From Aggregatibacter actinomycetemcomitans (GTDB lineage Bacteria; Pseudomonadota; Gammaproteobacteria; Enterobacterales; Pasteurellaceae), in contig JACAWG010000066.1 in assembly GCA_017160915.1 (NCBI GenBank), positions 46,416-110,415 on the forward strand: a stretch of DNA of 64,000 nt. The letters are read 5' to 3'. Position numbers and translations under genes: made by a program. The notes below the pieces were generated by a model, which was not told the DNA's origin, searched no databases, and saw nothing but the letters and a program-made list of their open reading frames with translations. How positions within the stretch are numbered: the first letter of the stretch is position 1; each line of letters begins with the position of its first letter. Positions 18,151 to 28,019 of the stretch are shown here, in pieces.

Positions 18151-20196
18151 TTACACCGGACGAATACTTTTCACATCAACCTGACAATCAAATTCGCGCT
18201 CCAATAGCTGCAACTTTTCATCTTGCAATAAATCCTGTTTCGCCTGCTCACGTAATTGGGCATAGGTTTTACGGCGATAATCCGTCGGCGTCAGATATTG
18301 TTCGTCGTCATTAATGTCCACGGTCAGTACAACGTCTTTCTGCAACACCGAGGAAAGCGCCTGCTGTAACAGTTTGCGGTGTTTATCCTGATTTAAGTGA
18401 CTATGGCTGGAACGCACGCCAAGTTTAAATTCCTCTTCGCTTTCCTGCCAAATAAAGGTGTTTAAGGCGAATTCTTTGGTGAGATTTTCCACGCCACTTT
18501 GTTCAATCAGCTGCGCCCAACGATCTTCCGTTTGGGTTAGATTGACGATTTTCTGCTGTAATTCGGGCGTGATGTCCTGCAAAATGGCGGCTTTGATTTC
18601 GGAAGGCTTCGGACCTTGCTCAATATTGGCAAGCTCGGGGTTGCTCCACTCCCAACGATAATCCTCGCCTAACAGCACATCCGCATCCGTTTCGTCGCTA
18701 TCGGATTCGCTCTGATTTTCCACCGCACTTTGGGCATCAGAATGCGCGGTTGCATGGGAAAGTGCGGTCAGTTTTTCCGATGAATGTTGTGCTAGGCGCT
18801 CAGACTTTTTTTTTTCTTGAGAGGGCGTGCTCGGCATGGCATCCAACTGTTCCAGCCCGTTTAAGGCGTCCAGCACGGGTGAATTGACCAATGCCTCTGT
18901 TGATTGAACGGATTCCGTTTTTTCCATTTTCGTCGGTGCGTCATCCGTCACCGGTTTTTTACGGCTTTGATAGTTAGCTTTGATCGCCTGTGAAACCACG
19001 GGCATTTCAATTGCGGGGGCGGTGGATTGCAGTGGAGATTTAACGGCATTTTCCACCGCACTTTGCGGGCTCGGAGGATTGGATTCGACGTTAAGTTCTG
19101 CATTCGCCAAATTCCCCGTTAATTTCGGGTGGAACGCCAGCGCGCGCAATAACACCATTTCAGCGCCCATGCGTGCCGTTGGTGCGGCGTTTAATTCTTT
19201 ACGACCGGTAACGACGACCTGATAGAAAAATTGAACGTCTTGGGGCGCAATATGTTTGGCTAAAAAGCCGATTTGACTGCTTTCATCTAAGGCAGCCTGC
19301 GGCAATAATTGTTGCATGGCGATTTTATGCAGATTTTCCGCCACTTCACGCAGTAATTCATCCCAATCGCCGGCTTTGTCCGCCACGGCATTCACCGCCT
19401 GCATCAGTTTTTCGCCGTTACCCTGCTGTAACGCATAAATCATCTCAATGGCTTGACTTTCATCCAGCAAACCAAGCATATCGTTGACGATATTGAGCGT
19501 AACATTACCGTTACTCATGGCTATCGCTTGATCGGTGAGGCTTAAACTGTCACGAATACTGCCCTGTGCGGCAGTGGCAAGTTTATCTAACGCCAAGGAT
19601 TCAAAAGGAATCTGTTCCTGATTGAGAATATACGCCAGATGATCGGCGATTTGCGGTTGTTCCAAGGCTTTTAAATGGAACTGCATACACCGGGATAAAA
19701 TTGTCACCGGCAATTTATGCGGATCCGTGGTGGCAAGCAGGAATTTGACGTATTCCGGCGGCTCTTCCAGGGTTTTCAGCAAAGCATTGAAAGAATGGCG
19801 GGAAAGCATATGTACTTCATCGATGAGATACACTTTATAGCGCCCCAACACCGGTTTATATTGCACGTTATCCAGCAACTCGCGGGTGTCCTCCACTTTG
19901 GTTCGGGACGCCGCGTCGATCTCAATCAAATCAATAAAGTTGCCTTCTTCAATGGCTTTGCAATGTTCGCATACGCCGCAAGGTTCGGCGGTTACGCCGT
20001 TGACACAATTAAGCCCTTTGGCGAATAAACGGGCGATGGAGGTTTTCCCCACCCCGCGCGTACCGGAAAACAAATAGGCATGATGCAGGCGATTTTCACG
20101 CAAGCCATTAGCAAGCGCCGTCAAAATATGTTGCTGACCCACAACGTCAGCAAAGGTTTTTGGACGCCATTTTCTTGCTAATACCTGATAACTCAT
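18151..20196 (-). CDS. dnaX: DNA polymerase III subunit tau (and gamma by frameshift)
   Basis: 681 residues. AAA+ clamp-loader ATPase: Walker A FSGTRGVGKTS near 45, a four-Cys zinc module (C..C.VCEHC), Walker B LIDEVHML, sensor TTDPHKLP; then a Ser/Pro/Glu-rich linker and the tau C-terminal domain that binds the polymerase alpha subunit and DnaB. Within the linker an A10 run holds A-AAA-AAG followed in the -1 frame by GTC-TGA, so a 465-residue gamma protein is predicted, as in E. coli. The linker also contains several uptake signals, showing that these accumulate where protein sequence is free. Separated from apt by 32 bp. Confidence 0.96.
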   Translation of the reverse strand: MSYQVLARKWRPKTFADVVGQQHILTALANGLRENRLHHAYLFSGTRGVGKTSIARLFAKGLNCVNGVTAEPCGVCEHCKAIEEGNFIDLIEIDAASRTKVEDTRELLDNVQYKPVLGRYKVYLIDEVHMLSRHSFNALLKTLEEPPEYVKFLLATTDPHKLPVTILSRCMQFHLKALEQPQIADHLAYILNQEQIPFESLALDKLATAAQGSIRDSLSLTDQAIAMSNGNVTLNIVNDMLGLLDESQAIEMIYALQQGNGEKLMQAVNAVADKAGDWDELLREVAENLHKIAMQQLLPQAALDESSQIGFLAKHIAPQDVQFFYQVVVTGRKELNAAPTARMGAEMVLLRALAFHPKLTGNLANAELNVESNPPSPQSAVENAVKSPLQSTAPAIEMPVVSQAIKANYQSRKKPVTDDAPTKMEKTESVQSTEALVNSPVLDALNGLEQLDAMPSTPSQEKKKSERLAQHSSEKLTALSHATAHSDAQSAVENQSESDSDETDADVLLGEDYRWEWSNPELANIEQGPKPSEIKAAILQDITPELQQKIVNLTQTEDRWAQLIEQSGVENLTKEFALNTFIWQESEEEFKLGVRSSHSHLNQDKHRKLLQQALSSVLQKDVVLTVDINDDEQYLTPTDYRRKTYAQLREQAKQDLLQDEKLQLLEREFDCQVDVKSIRPV
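18800..18816 (-). promoter_or_regulatory. Programmed -1 frameshift site in dnaX
   Basis: On the minus strand GAA-AAA-AAA-AAG-TCT-GAG reads E461-K-K-K464 in frame zero. Slippage by -1 on A-AAA-AAG gives one Val codon (GTC) and then TGA at 18802-18800. The arrangement (slippery heptamer, one sense codon, UGA) copies that of E. coli dnaX. No upstream SD-like stimulator is obvious. Confidence 0.7.
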
Positions 20197-20228
20197 GCCA
20201 TATCTTCCCGCTTGCTTAATCTGAAAAA

Positions 20229-20771
20229 TTAATGACCGGCGAAATTAACCAAGGTATAAGGTTCCACGCCCAATCCGCGTAAGCGCTGTTCGCCGCCCAA
20301 TTCCGGCAAATTAATCACGAACGCGGCGTGTTTCACTTCACCGCCAAGACGTTGCACTAATTTGATGGTCGCTTCAACAGTACCGCCGGTCGCCAACAAA
20401 TCATCAATCACTAAGACATTATCATGTTGTTGAATGGAATCCGTGTGGATTTCCAAAGTGTCTTGCCCATATTCCAATTCGTAAGATTGCGCGATGGTCT
20501 CACGGGGTAATTTGCCCGGCTTGCGCACCAACACTAACGGTACATTTAACGCCAACGCCACCGGCGCACCGAAAATAAAACCGCGGGATTCGGTGCCGAT
20601 CACTTTATTAATACCCTTGTCTTTGCAGTGTTGCACGATGAGATCAATCACCGCATGAAATGCCGCCGGCGTTTCTACCAGGCTGGTAATGTCGCGAAAA
20701 ATAATGCCCGGTTTCGGATAATCGGGAATGGATTTAATTGAAGAAGCGATAAGTGCAAGTTGTTTTTCCAT
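20229..20771 (-). CDS. apt: Adenine phosphoribosyltransferase
   Basis: 180 residues, the usual size. PRPP-binding loop [26 protein letters not shown] and KPGKLPRET are characteristic. Converts adenine and PRPP to AMP in purine salvage. I start at ATG 20771 ([11 protein letters not shown]) preceded by AGGTAAAA; a longer reading would run into an AT-rich leader with an uptake signal. Same strand as dnaX downstream; the pair apt-dnaX is a common arrangement. Confidence 0.96.
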   Translation of the reverse strand: MEKQLALIASSIKSIPDYPKPGIIFRDITSLVETPAAFHAVIDLIVQHCKDKGINKVIGTESRGFIFGAPVALALNVPLVLVRKPGKLPRETIAQSYELEYGQDTLEIHTDSIQQHDNVLVIDDLLATGGTVEATIKLVQRLGGEVKHAAFVINLPELGGEQRLRGLGVEPYTLVNFAGH

Positions 20772-20861
20772 TTTTTTACCTAAAAGTGCGGTTGTTTTTT
20801 CGCACGGATTAAAATTATAAATCGGCGCGCATATTATCATAAATCGACGGATTGCCGAACA

Positions 20862-21818
20862 TTAATCATAAAGATCTTCACCATTTTTTCGGGTGCGCAA
20901 CAACTGTAAAATCCACACATATTGCGCCGGCGTTTCAGTGACAAAACTTTCAATTTCCGCATTCATGGCGCGTGCACATTGTTCCGGATCATCACTTAAT
21001 GCCATGGCGGGATGAATTTCCATCTGGTATTTGCCGACCTCCGCGTTGTAGCGCGGGAACATGGGAATCACCACCGCTTTCGCCAGTTTCGCCATTTTAT
21101 TAATGCCCGGCAGGGTGGCTTTGTAGGTGGCGAAGAAATCCACATATACACTCTGCTCTTCACCAAAATCTTCATCCGGCAAATAATAGCCCATTTGCCC
21201 CTGCTTAATGTGACTCAAAAACGGTTTAATACCGTTTTGGCGGGCGTGCATTTTACCGCCGAAACGCTGGCGGGTGATGGTCCAAAGCCAGTCCACCAGC
21301 GGGTTACGGTGCGGGTTATACATGGACGTCATGGGAATGCCATGGGTGTGCAAAATAATCCCCGAGGCATCAATCGCCCAACCGTGCGGCACCAGCAAAA
21401 TCACGTTTTTGCCCTGTTCTTTTGCCTGTTTAATATGTTCAATGCCGATAAATTCACTGCGTTTTTGCAAATGTTTTTTTGAACGCACGGCAATTTCACC
21501 GATGCCCAGCATCACCTGCGCCAGCACGGCGAACATTTCGTCAATCACCTGCTCGCGATGCTGTTCCGACCATTGCGGAAAGCAATATTGCAAATTAATT
21601 TGTGCCCGTTTACGCTGCTTTTTGGCTTTATGTCCGATAAACACGCCGAGTTTCGCGGCAAACTTATCGCGCAGGCGGAAAGGGATAAAGGCGAGCAAAA
21701 GCAGCACCAAAATACCGCACCAAATGCCCCAGTATTTCGGCTTTAAATACGACCATGAAAAATGCGGCTCATAGCCGACACGCGCCGTTAAACGGATGTT
21801 TTGTTGAGAATCTGTCAT
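20862..21818 (-). CDS. lpxM: Lipid A late acyltransferase (LpxM/MsbB)
   Basis: 318 residues with one N-terminal membrane helix (YWGIWCGILVLLLLAFIPF). The catalytic HX4D motif appears as VPHGWAID, and the MTSMYNPHRNP and FPRYN segments are typical. Transfers a secondary acyl chain (myristate) from acyl-ACP to Kdo2-lipid A at the inner membrane. It sits in the lpxM-TSUP-mepA-aroC order that I recall from H. influenzae, where it is called msbB. LpxL is the alternative. Confidence 0.88.
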   Translation of the reverse strand: MTDSQQNIRLTARVGYEPHFSWSYLKPKYWGIWCGILVLLLLAFIPFRLRDKFAAKLGVFIGHKAKKQRKRAQINLQYCFPQWSEQHREQVIDEMFAVLAQVMLGIGEIAVRSKKHLQKRSEFIGIEHIKQAKEQGKNVILLVPHGWAIDASGIILHTHGIPMTSMYNPHRNPLVDWLWTITRQRFGGKMHARQNGIKPFLSHIKQGQMGYYLPDEDFGEEQSVYVDFFATYKATLPGINKMAKLAKAVVIPMFPRYNAEVGKYQMEIHPAMALSDDPEQCARAMNAEIESFVTETPAQYVWILQLLRTRKNGEDLYD

Positions 21819-21921
21819 TTATTTGTTCTTCATTCGGTTTTGAGAATGACGGCACGCGTTGGGAAACGCGCGCCATCAAAATTCATAAAAACAATCAAAA
21901 AATTGACCGCACTTTATGCCG

Positions 21922-22689
21922 TTAAAAGTTAAACCAACCTTGATCAAACGCCATTTTTACCGTCATGATAAAAGACATCACGACCACCATCGGGCGAATC
22001 ATCGTTTTGCCTTTGGTCATGACCATTTTGGCGCCTAAGCTCGCGCCGATGAATTGTCCTGCCAGCATAATCAGCCCCACCGTCCACAAAATTTGTCCGC
22101 CGATTAAGAAAAAAATCAGGGAAGCCAGATTAGAGGTAAAATTCATCACTTTGGCATGGGCGGTGGCTTTTGCCAGATTAAAGCCAAGCAACGTCACACA
22201 AGCCAGACTCATGATGGAACCGGTACCGGGACCGAAAAAGCCGTCATAAAAGCCCATGAACGTGCCGATACAAAATGCAAAAACCGGGTAAGAAAGACGC
22301 TGTTTGCGATCTTCGTCGCCGAGTTTGGGCGTAACCAAAAAATAGATGCCGATAGCCAAAATCAAAAACGGGAGAATTTTCTTGATCAAAGACGCGTCAA
22401 TTAATTGAATTAAAATGGTGCCGGCGACAGATCCGAGAAAGATCATCAACAAAATCAACCAAACTTCCGAAAATTTGACCGCTCTTTTACGCAGAAAATA
22501 AAGGCTGGCGGAAAAAGAACCGCCGCAGGCTTGCAGTTTATTGGTACCGAGCGCAACCGCCGGCGGAAGCCCCGTCATCAGTAACGCAGGGATGGTGATT
22601 AAACCGCCGCCACCGGCAATGGCGTCAATAAAACCCGCAATAAAGGCAACGGCAAATAAAACGGCTAAAATATCAAGTCCGAATTCCAT
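21922..22689 (-). CDS. TSUP-family (TauE/SafE) permease
   Basis: 255 residues, eight or so membrane segments, with the TSUP motifs AGFIDAIAGGGGLITIPALL and a second-half repeat GFYDGFFGPGTGSIM. The family exports or imports small sulfur-containing or organic anions such as sulfite, sulfoacetate or taurine products; the substrate is not known. 3 bp downstream of mepA, so in its operon. Confidence 0.88.
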   Translation of the reverse strand: MEFGLDILAVLFAVAFIAGFIDAIAGGGGLITIPALLMTGLPPAVALGTNKLQACGGSFSASLYFLRKRAVKFSEVWLILLMIFLGSVAGTILIQLIDASLIKKILPFLILAIGIYFLVTPKLGDEDRKQRLSYPVFAFCIGTFMGFYDGFFGPGTGSIMSLACVTLLGFNLAKATAHAKVMNFTSNLASLIFFLIGGQILWTVGLIMLAGQFIGASLGAKMVMTKGKTMIRPMVVVMSFIMTVKMAFDQGWFNF

Positions 22690-22692
22690 ACG

Positions 22693-23565
22693 TCACTCCA
22701 GCCACTCGCTTCGATTCGGCGAGCTTAAGACTTGCTGACACAAAAACGGCTCGGGCGGTGTGATTTTCGGTTTGCTTGGCGTGGAACCCGGTTTTGCCGG
22801 TTCAAACCAAGAATAAAGCTCATCCCCGCAACCGTCACCGGCAGGCACGGGCGCCTGATTTTCGCAATATTGCGCCCCTTGCGGGCAGGTCAGGCGCACA
22901 TGGAAATGGGAGTCATGCCCGAACCAAGGGCGGACTTTGTGTAACCAGGCACGATCGGCGCCTGCGGTTTCACAGAGTTTTAATTTGATTGCCGGATTGA
23001 CAAAAATACGCGTCACTTTCGCATCTTCCGCCGCCAATTTAATTAATTTCGCGTGGTTGGCGTTCCAAATGCTGTCGTCCACCCGTTGCGCTTTGCGATT
23101 CACCACCAACAAGCCTTTGCCGTCGGAATTCAGTGCGTCGCTATCGGACATACTGCCCATGCGCAGCCAAATATCCGCATCCAGCCCCATTTGATGGCTG
23201 GCGTGCCCCGTCAGAAAACGCCCGCCGCCCGGCATGGCAATATCCCCCACCAACATGGTCGGCAAGCCTGCCGCCTTGGCGCGTTGTCCCAAACGTTGCA
23301 AATAGCTGATCATGTCGGGGTGCCCGTAATAACGGTTTTTATTCATACGAATCACTTGATAGCCGTCGCCTTTATAAGGCAAAGGCTGGGCGCCGATAAT
23401 ACAGCCGTTGGAATAACTGCCGATGGCCTCCGACTTACCGTTTTCCGCAGGAATCGGGCGTTTAATTTGCTGCCAATCCTGTGGCGCGGCAACGGTGTTG
23501 GCGGCATAAAAAACGCCGCTGAAAACGACCGCACTTTTGATGAATTGAAGAAGGGTTTTATTCAT
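22693..23565 (-). CDS. mepA: Penicillin-insensitive murein endopeptidase
   Basis: 290 residues with a signal peptide (MNKTLLQFIKSAVVFSGVFYAANTVAA). LAS-type zinc peptidase: HASHQMGLDADIWLR supplies His and Asp, and the later FGHDSHFHVRL the HxH ligand. Several Cys residues are likely disulfide-bonded. Cleaves D-Ala-meso-DAP cross-links in periplasmic peptidoglycan. Follows aroC by 21 bp. Confidence 0.94.
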   Translation of the reverse strand: MNKTLLQFIKSAVVFSGVFYAANTVAAPQDWQQIKRPIPAENGKSEAIGSYSNGCIIGAQPLPYKGDGYQVIRMNKNRYYGHPDMISYLQRLGQRAKAAGLPTMLVGDIAMPGGGRFLTGHASHQMGLDADIWLRMGSMSDSDALNSDGKGLLVVNRKAQRVDDSIWNANHAKLIKLAAEDAKVTRIFVNPAIKLKLCETAGADRAWLHKVRPWFGHDSHFHVRLTCPQGAQYCENQAPVPAGDGCGDELYSWFEPAKPGSTPSKPKITPPEPFLCQQVLSSPNRSEWLE

Positions 23566-23586
23566 GATGACATCCGTTTTTCAGCG

Positions 23587-24660
23587 TTATCGGCATTGCG
23601 CTTTAAAACGCAACAAATGATCCAGCAATACAATCGCCGTCATGGCTTCCGCAATCGGCACGGCGCGAATGCCGACACAAGGATCGTGACGACCTTTAGT
23701 GACAACCTCGACAGGTTCATTGTTGAGATTCACCGAGCGTCCCGGAATGGTTATGCTGGAGGTAGGTTTGAGGGCGATCGTGGCAATAATCGGTTGTCCC
23801 GAACTGATACCGCCTAAAATCCCGCCCGCATGGTTGGAAAGAAACCCCTGCGGAGTCATTTCGTCACGATGTTGGCTGCCTTTTTGTTCTACTACAGCAA
23901 AGCCGTCGCCGATTTCCACGCCTTTTACCGCATTAATGCTCATTAATGCATGGGCTAAATCTGCATCCAAACGATCAAACACCGGTTCACCTAAGCCGAC
24001 GGGCACATTTTCCGCCACGACGGTCAATTTAGCGCCGATGGAATCCCCTTGTTTTTTCAGATTACGAATCAATTCATCGAATTTTTCCACCGCACTTTTA
24101 TCGGGGCAGAAAAACGGATTGTTGTTCACTTCCGCCCAATCAATATGTTCAACGGATTGCGGCGCAATTTTGACATCGCCGATTTGACTTAAGAAGCCAC
24201 GCACTTCGATACCGAATTGTTCGCGTAGATATTTTTTCGCAATGGCACCCGCCGCTACACGCATGGCGGTTTCGCGGGCGGAAGAACGACCGCCGCCGCG
24301 ATAATCACGAATACCGTATTTTTGTTGATAAGTAAAATCTGCGTGTCCCGGACGGAAGCGATCTTTAATTTCCCCGTAATCCTGCGAGCGTTGATCGCCG
24401 TTCTTAATGATCATGCCAATACTGGTGCCGGTGGTTTTTCCCTCAAAGACGCCGGATAAAATCTGCACTTCATCGTCTTCGCGGCGCGGCGTGGTATAGC
24501 GGGACGTGCCGGGTTTACGACGATCCAAATCCGGTTGAATATCCGCTTCCGATAATGCCATGTTCGGCGGTACGCCGTCCACAATGCAACCTAAGGCAAT
24601 GCCGTGGGATTCGCCGAAAGTGGTGACGCGAAATAATTGTCCGATGGTATTTCCTGCCAT
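23587..24660 (-). CDS. aroC: Chorismate synthase
   Basis: 357 residues, normal length. All three signatures are present: [31 protein letters not shown] and [17 protein letters not shown]. Last step of the shikimate pathway: EPSP to chorismate with reduced FMN. Followed by mepA and the TSUP gene, preceded by mscK by 12 bp. Confidence 0.97.
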   Translation of the reverse strand: MAGNTIGQLFRVTTFGESHGIALGCIVDGVPPNMALSEADIQPDLDRRKPGTSRYTTPRREDDEVQILSGVFEGKTTGTSIGMIIKNGDQRSQDYGEIKDRFRPGHADFTYQQKYGIRDYRGGGRSSARETAMRVAAGAIAKKYLREQFGIEVRGFLSQIGDVKIAPQSVEHIDWAEVNNNPFFCPDKSAVEKFDELIRNLKKQGDSIGAKLTVVAENVPVGLGEPVFDRLDADLAHALMSINAVKGVEIGDGFAVVEQKGSQHRDEMTPQGFLSNHAGGILGGISSGQPIIATIALKPTSSITIPGRSVNLNNEPVEVVTKGRHDPCVGIRAVPIAEAMTAIVLLDHLLRFKAQCR

Positions 24661-24672
24661 GCTGTTCTCTCT

Positions 24673-27600
24673 TTAATTAATTGCGGTTTTGCCCGCTTTA
24701 GTCAGGTCGATAAAAGGGATTTCCTCGCCCGTATCGTTGTTTTTAATAAAAATATCCAATTGATTAAACGCAATATCCACGTTATTTTCCGCAAATAATT
24801 CGTTAATGCGGCGGTTTAAGCTGTCGATGGTATTGGTACGTTCGGAGAGCTGCGACACATAAACGCGTAATTCATGATCCAAGGTGCTGGCGCCAAAACT
24901 CAGGAACAACGCGCGCGGTTCCGGTTCTTTCATCACGTTATCCTGCTCGTTCGCCGCTTGTAACAATAAGCGTTTCACCAATTCCAAATCGGAACCGTAT
25001 GCCACACCGACGGAGATCACCAAACGGGTCACCGTATTGGAAAGCGCCCAGTTAATCACCTGCCCTGTCACGAAAGATTTATTCGGCACAATCACTTCTT
25101 TACGATCTGCGTCAATCAAGGTAATCGCACGAATTCTGATTTTTGCCACCGTACCGGTTACACCATTAATTGTGACGGTATCGCCGACCCGAATCGGGCG
25201 TTCAAATAATAAAATAATGCCCGATACGAAGTTCGCAAAGATTTCCTGCATACCGAAACCGAGACCGACGGAAAGTGCGGCGAACAACCATTGTAATTTC
25301 GACCACGACATTCCTAGCGTCGCAAACGCCCAGGCACCGCCGATAGCCACTAAAATATAGGTTAATAAGGTGTTGATGGTATAAGGTGTACCTTGCGACA
25401 ATTTTACCCGGGAGAATACGATCACTTCCAAAATCCCCGGAATATTGCGCACCAGGATGTAAGTAATGCTGATGATAACCAACGCCACAAGCAAATTAAA
25501 TAACGAAATGCTTTCCGTTACCGCGCCCGCTTCCGTGGTGGAAATTTGCTGCCATAACGTAATGTCGCGCAGGTAACTTGCCACGGTGACCAAATCCGAC
25601 CACACATAATAGAACATGGCAAACAGCGCCGTCCAGATGAATAAATCGGCGAAGCTCAATAACTGGCTGCGCACTTGATTTAACGCCAAACCTTCTTCCT
25701 GCTCGGTAATCATCACCACATCGTCGGAAGGCGAACCGTCATTAGAATCCGCTTGTTTTTGCTGACGTTTTTCCTGCAAACGACGATACGCCAAACGGCG
25801 TGACGCCACAGTGATGGCACGATAAACGGTATGGCGGGCAAGCGACCACACCACCCAGGCAATGTAAGTATTAATAATGTGTGAAATCAGATTTAACGCG
25901 GTGTAATAGTAGCCCAACACCACCAAGACGATTAACCCGACCGGCGCCAAGCGCAACAAAATTCGCACGATTTTCAGGATAATTTTATCCCGATTGTCCT
26001 GCGCGCAGGTGCCGAAGACCGTTACCGCGCGATTAAATCGCGGCGCAATAATAAGGATACAGAACCCTAATGCAATAATGGTATTGATTTCGCCGAGAAT
26101 GTCATTGGCTAAACCGCTGTCCATGACATTGCTGAAAACCGAGGTGTTCAACAATAACACCATGGCGACAATAATCCGCTTGGTAATGGATTGGAATTTT
26201 TCCGCGGTTTCCTGTGAAAAGCCGAAATGGCGCACCAAAATGCCGTTCGGACGCAATACCGCCAGCAGAAAACTGAAGAACCACCAATAGCCCGCCATAC
26301 TCAGCGACCATTGCCAGAATTCCGCCGGATTACGGAAGAAGAAAAAGCCGATAAGCTGACAAATCGCCAAGAACCATAACGTTCCCGACAAAGACAAAAT
26401 CGCAGTATAAAACAACGCAATCGGCGTATGCCACTGGCTGTCGGAGCGCAACGTATTGATTTCACCGTTAATTAGCGCAAGGCGATGTTTAATTGCCGGC
26501 TTGAATTTAAAAATAATCCCGCCGATAACCACCAGAATAAACACGTAAGTCAATAAATATGGCAGATTATCAAAATTCGTCGGAAAACCTAATTTTTTAG
26601 CGATGCCGTCAAATTGCGCAGTTAATGACATCGGCAGGGTTTTAATCCAATCCAGGTTGATCGGATTGTTACTTTTTACCCAAAAGCTTTGCTGATCCAG
26701 TTTAGCCTGAATCCGATCACTGATTTGTGTAATCTGCTGTTGGGTCAGCTCTAAGGAAATCGCCAAATTCAGCTGATTATTTAATGACTTAATCACATCT
26801 GAAGAGATTTTACGGCGTTCCGTCAACAAATTGGTTAATTGCGTTTTTTCCGCATCGGTGAAGGTTTGATTTTCATCGGATTGCACCTTCGTAATATAAG
26901 CATCTAAATCGTATAACTCGTTACGGCGCTGGGTAATATCAAAAATCTGCACGCGCAAATCGGCAATCTGTTTCGACAAGCCCTGAATATTGAGATTCGT
27001 AGGTAGCTTTTGTTTTTGTTGCTGAATAATACGTGACAACACCAACGTGCCCTGCAAGGCGCTGATTTGCTCATCAATGGTGCGTTGGGTTTGGGTCAAA
27101 TTTTCCAACACGTTGCGCATACGCAATTCGTCTTGCGTCAACGTATTGGTTTTTTCCGTTTGTTCCAGTAAAAAGCGGCTCAGCTGTGCATTACGGTCCA
27201 GCTCTTGCTGAATAAAATTATTTTTGACCGCACTTTGCTGTTGTTGCTGCGCCTGTTCCACCTGATTTTGCGATTGCGCCAAATTCTTTTGGTTAATCAC
27301 CTCTTGAATCACCGCAAGCTGTTGCTGCTGCACTTGCACTCTTATGCTCAATAAATCGTAACGGCTTTGGTACAACACGGTAAGTTGGTCGCTGTTTTTC
27401 AACAAAAATTGATTGTTGGCATTGCGCAATTCGATCAGTTGTAACTCCAACTGATATTGCTGTTTTAACGTGCTGCTTGTGGAAGCGTCGGCGAGTTTTT
27501 GATTGAGTTCCTGCGTGCGTTTTAAATTATTCGCCAACGCGGTTTGCGCCCTCTCAGACACGGAACTTTGCCCCGCCAATAAGCCATTGGCGACATTTAA

Positions 27601-28017
27601 TGCCGCTTGCGTGTCTTGCTGTTGCGCATTCAGTTTTTCAAAGGAGGCTTGCAATGAGGTCAAAGTGGCGGATTTATAATCATCGGCACTTGCCGTATTC
27701 AGCTGTTTTTTCAGATTCTGCAGATCCGTGCTGTCTTTTTGAATTTCCGCATCGGCGCCATTAATGGTTGTCTGTAGCTCATCGTTGGCTTTTTGCTGCG
27801 CCTGAATTTGCTGTAACAAATCCAAAGAGGTTTGCAGGTCGGCGACCAATGTTTTTTTCTCATCACCATCGGGCAGTTTCTGCGCATTCGCCAAATCGGC
27901 TTTTAAGGATTTTTCCGTCGGTAACGCGTTATTCTGATCGGCAAATGCACTTTGCGAAACGGCAACATTTAACAACAATGCCGCGCAAAGTGCGGTTAAA
28001 AAAGAATTTATTTTCAT
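24673..28017 (-). CDS. mscK: Large mechanosensitive channel MscK/KefA type
   Basis: 1114 residues: signal peptide (FLTALCAALLLNVAVSQSAFA), a periplasmic region of about 450 residues rich in Gln and coiled coil, about eleven membrane helices, and the MscS core near the C-terminus (LSVGLGFGMQEIFANFVSGIILLFERPIRVGDTV, the pore helix and beta domain). Opens on membrane tension to release solutes; MscK-type channels are also modulated by ions. I start at ATG 28017 (MKINSF), with AGGA 5 nt upstream, 2 bp after the menE stop. Confidence 0.92.
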   Translation of the reverse strand: MKINSFLTALCAALLLNVAVSQSAFADQNNALPTEKSLKADLANAQKLPDGDEKKTLVADLQTSLDLLQQIQAQQKANDELQTTINGADAEIQKDSTDLQNLKKQLNTASADDYKSATLTSLQASFEKLNAQQQDTQAALNVANGLLAGQSSVSERAQTALANNLKRTQELNQKLADASTSSTLKQQYQLELQLIELRNANNQFLLKNSDQLTVLYQSRYDLLSIRVQVQQQQLAVIQEVINQKNLAQSQNQVEQAQQQQQSAVKNNFIQQELDRNAQLSRFLLEQTEKTNTLTQDELRMRNVLENLTQTQRTIDEQISALQGTLVLSRIIQQQKQKLPTNLNIQGLSKQIADLRVQIFDITQRRNELYDLDAYITKVQSDENQTFTDAEKTQLTNLLTERRKISSDVIKSLNNQLNLAISLELTQQQITQISDRIQAKLDQQSFWVKSNNPINLDWIKTLPMSLTAQFDGIAKKLGFPTNFDNLPYLLTYVFILVVIGGIIFKFKPAIKHRLALINGEINTLRSDSQWHTPIALFYTAILSLSGTLWFLAICQLIGFFFFRNPAEFWQWSLSMAGYWWFFSFLLAVLRPNGILVRHFGFSQETAEKFQSITKRIIVAMVLLLNTSVFSNVMDSGLANDILGEINTIIALGFCILIIAPRFNRAVTVFGTCAQDNRDKIILKIVRILLRLAPVGLIVLVVLGYYYTALNLISHIINTYIAWVVWSLARHTVYRAITVASRRLAYRRLQEKRQQKQADSNDGSPSDDVVMITEQEEGLALNQVRSQLLSFADLFIWTALFAMFYYVWSDLVTVASYLRDITLWQQISTTEAGAVTESISLFNLLVALVIISITYILVRNIPGILEVIVFSRVKLSQGTPYTINTLLTYILVAIGGAWAFATLGMSWSKLQWLFAALSVGLGFGMQEIFANFVSGIILLFERPIRVGDTVTINGVTGTVAKIRIRAITLIDADRKEVIVPNKSFVTGQVINWALSNTVTRLVISVGVAYGSDLELVKRLLLQAANEQDNVMKEPEPRALFLSFGASTLDHELRVYVSQLSERTNTIDSLNRRINELFAENNVDIAFNQLDIFIKNNDTGEEIPFIDLTKAGKTAIN

Positions 28018-28019
28018 AC

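Noticed and set aside
21274-21774. A 166-codon frame antisense to lpxM
   Set aside because: lpxM on the other strand is a clear, full-length conserved gene.
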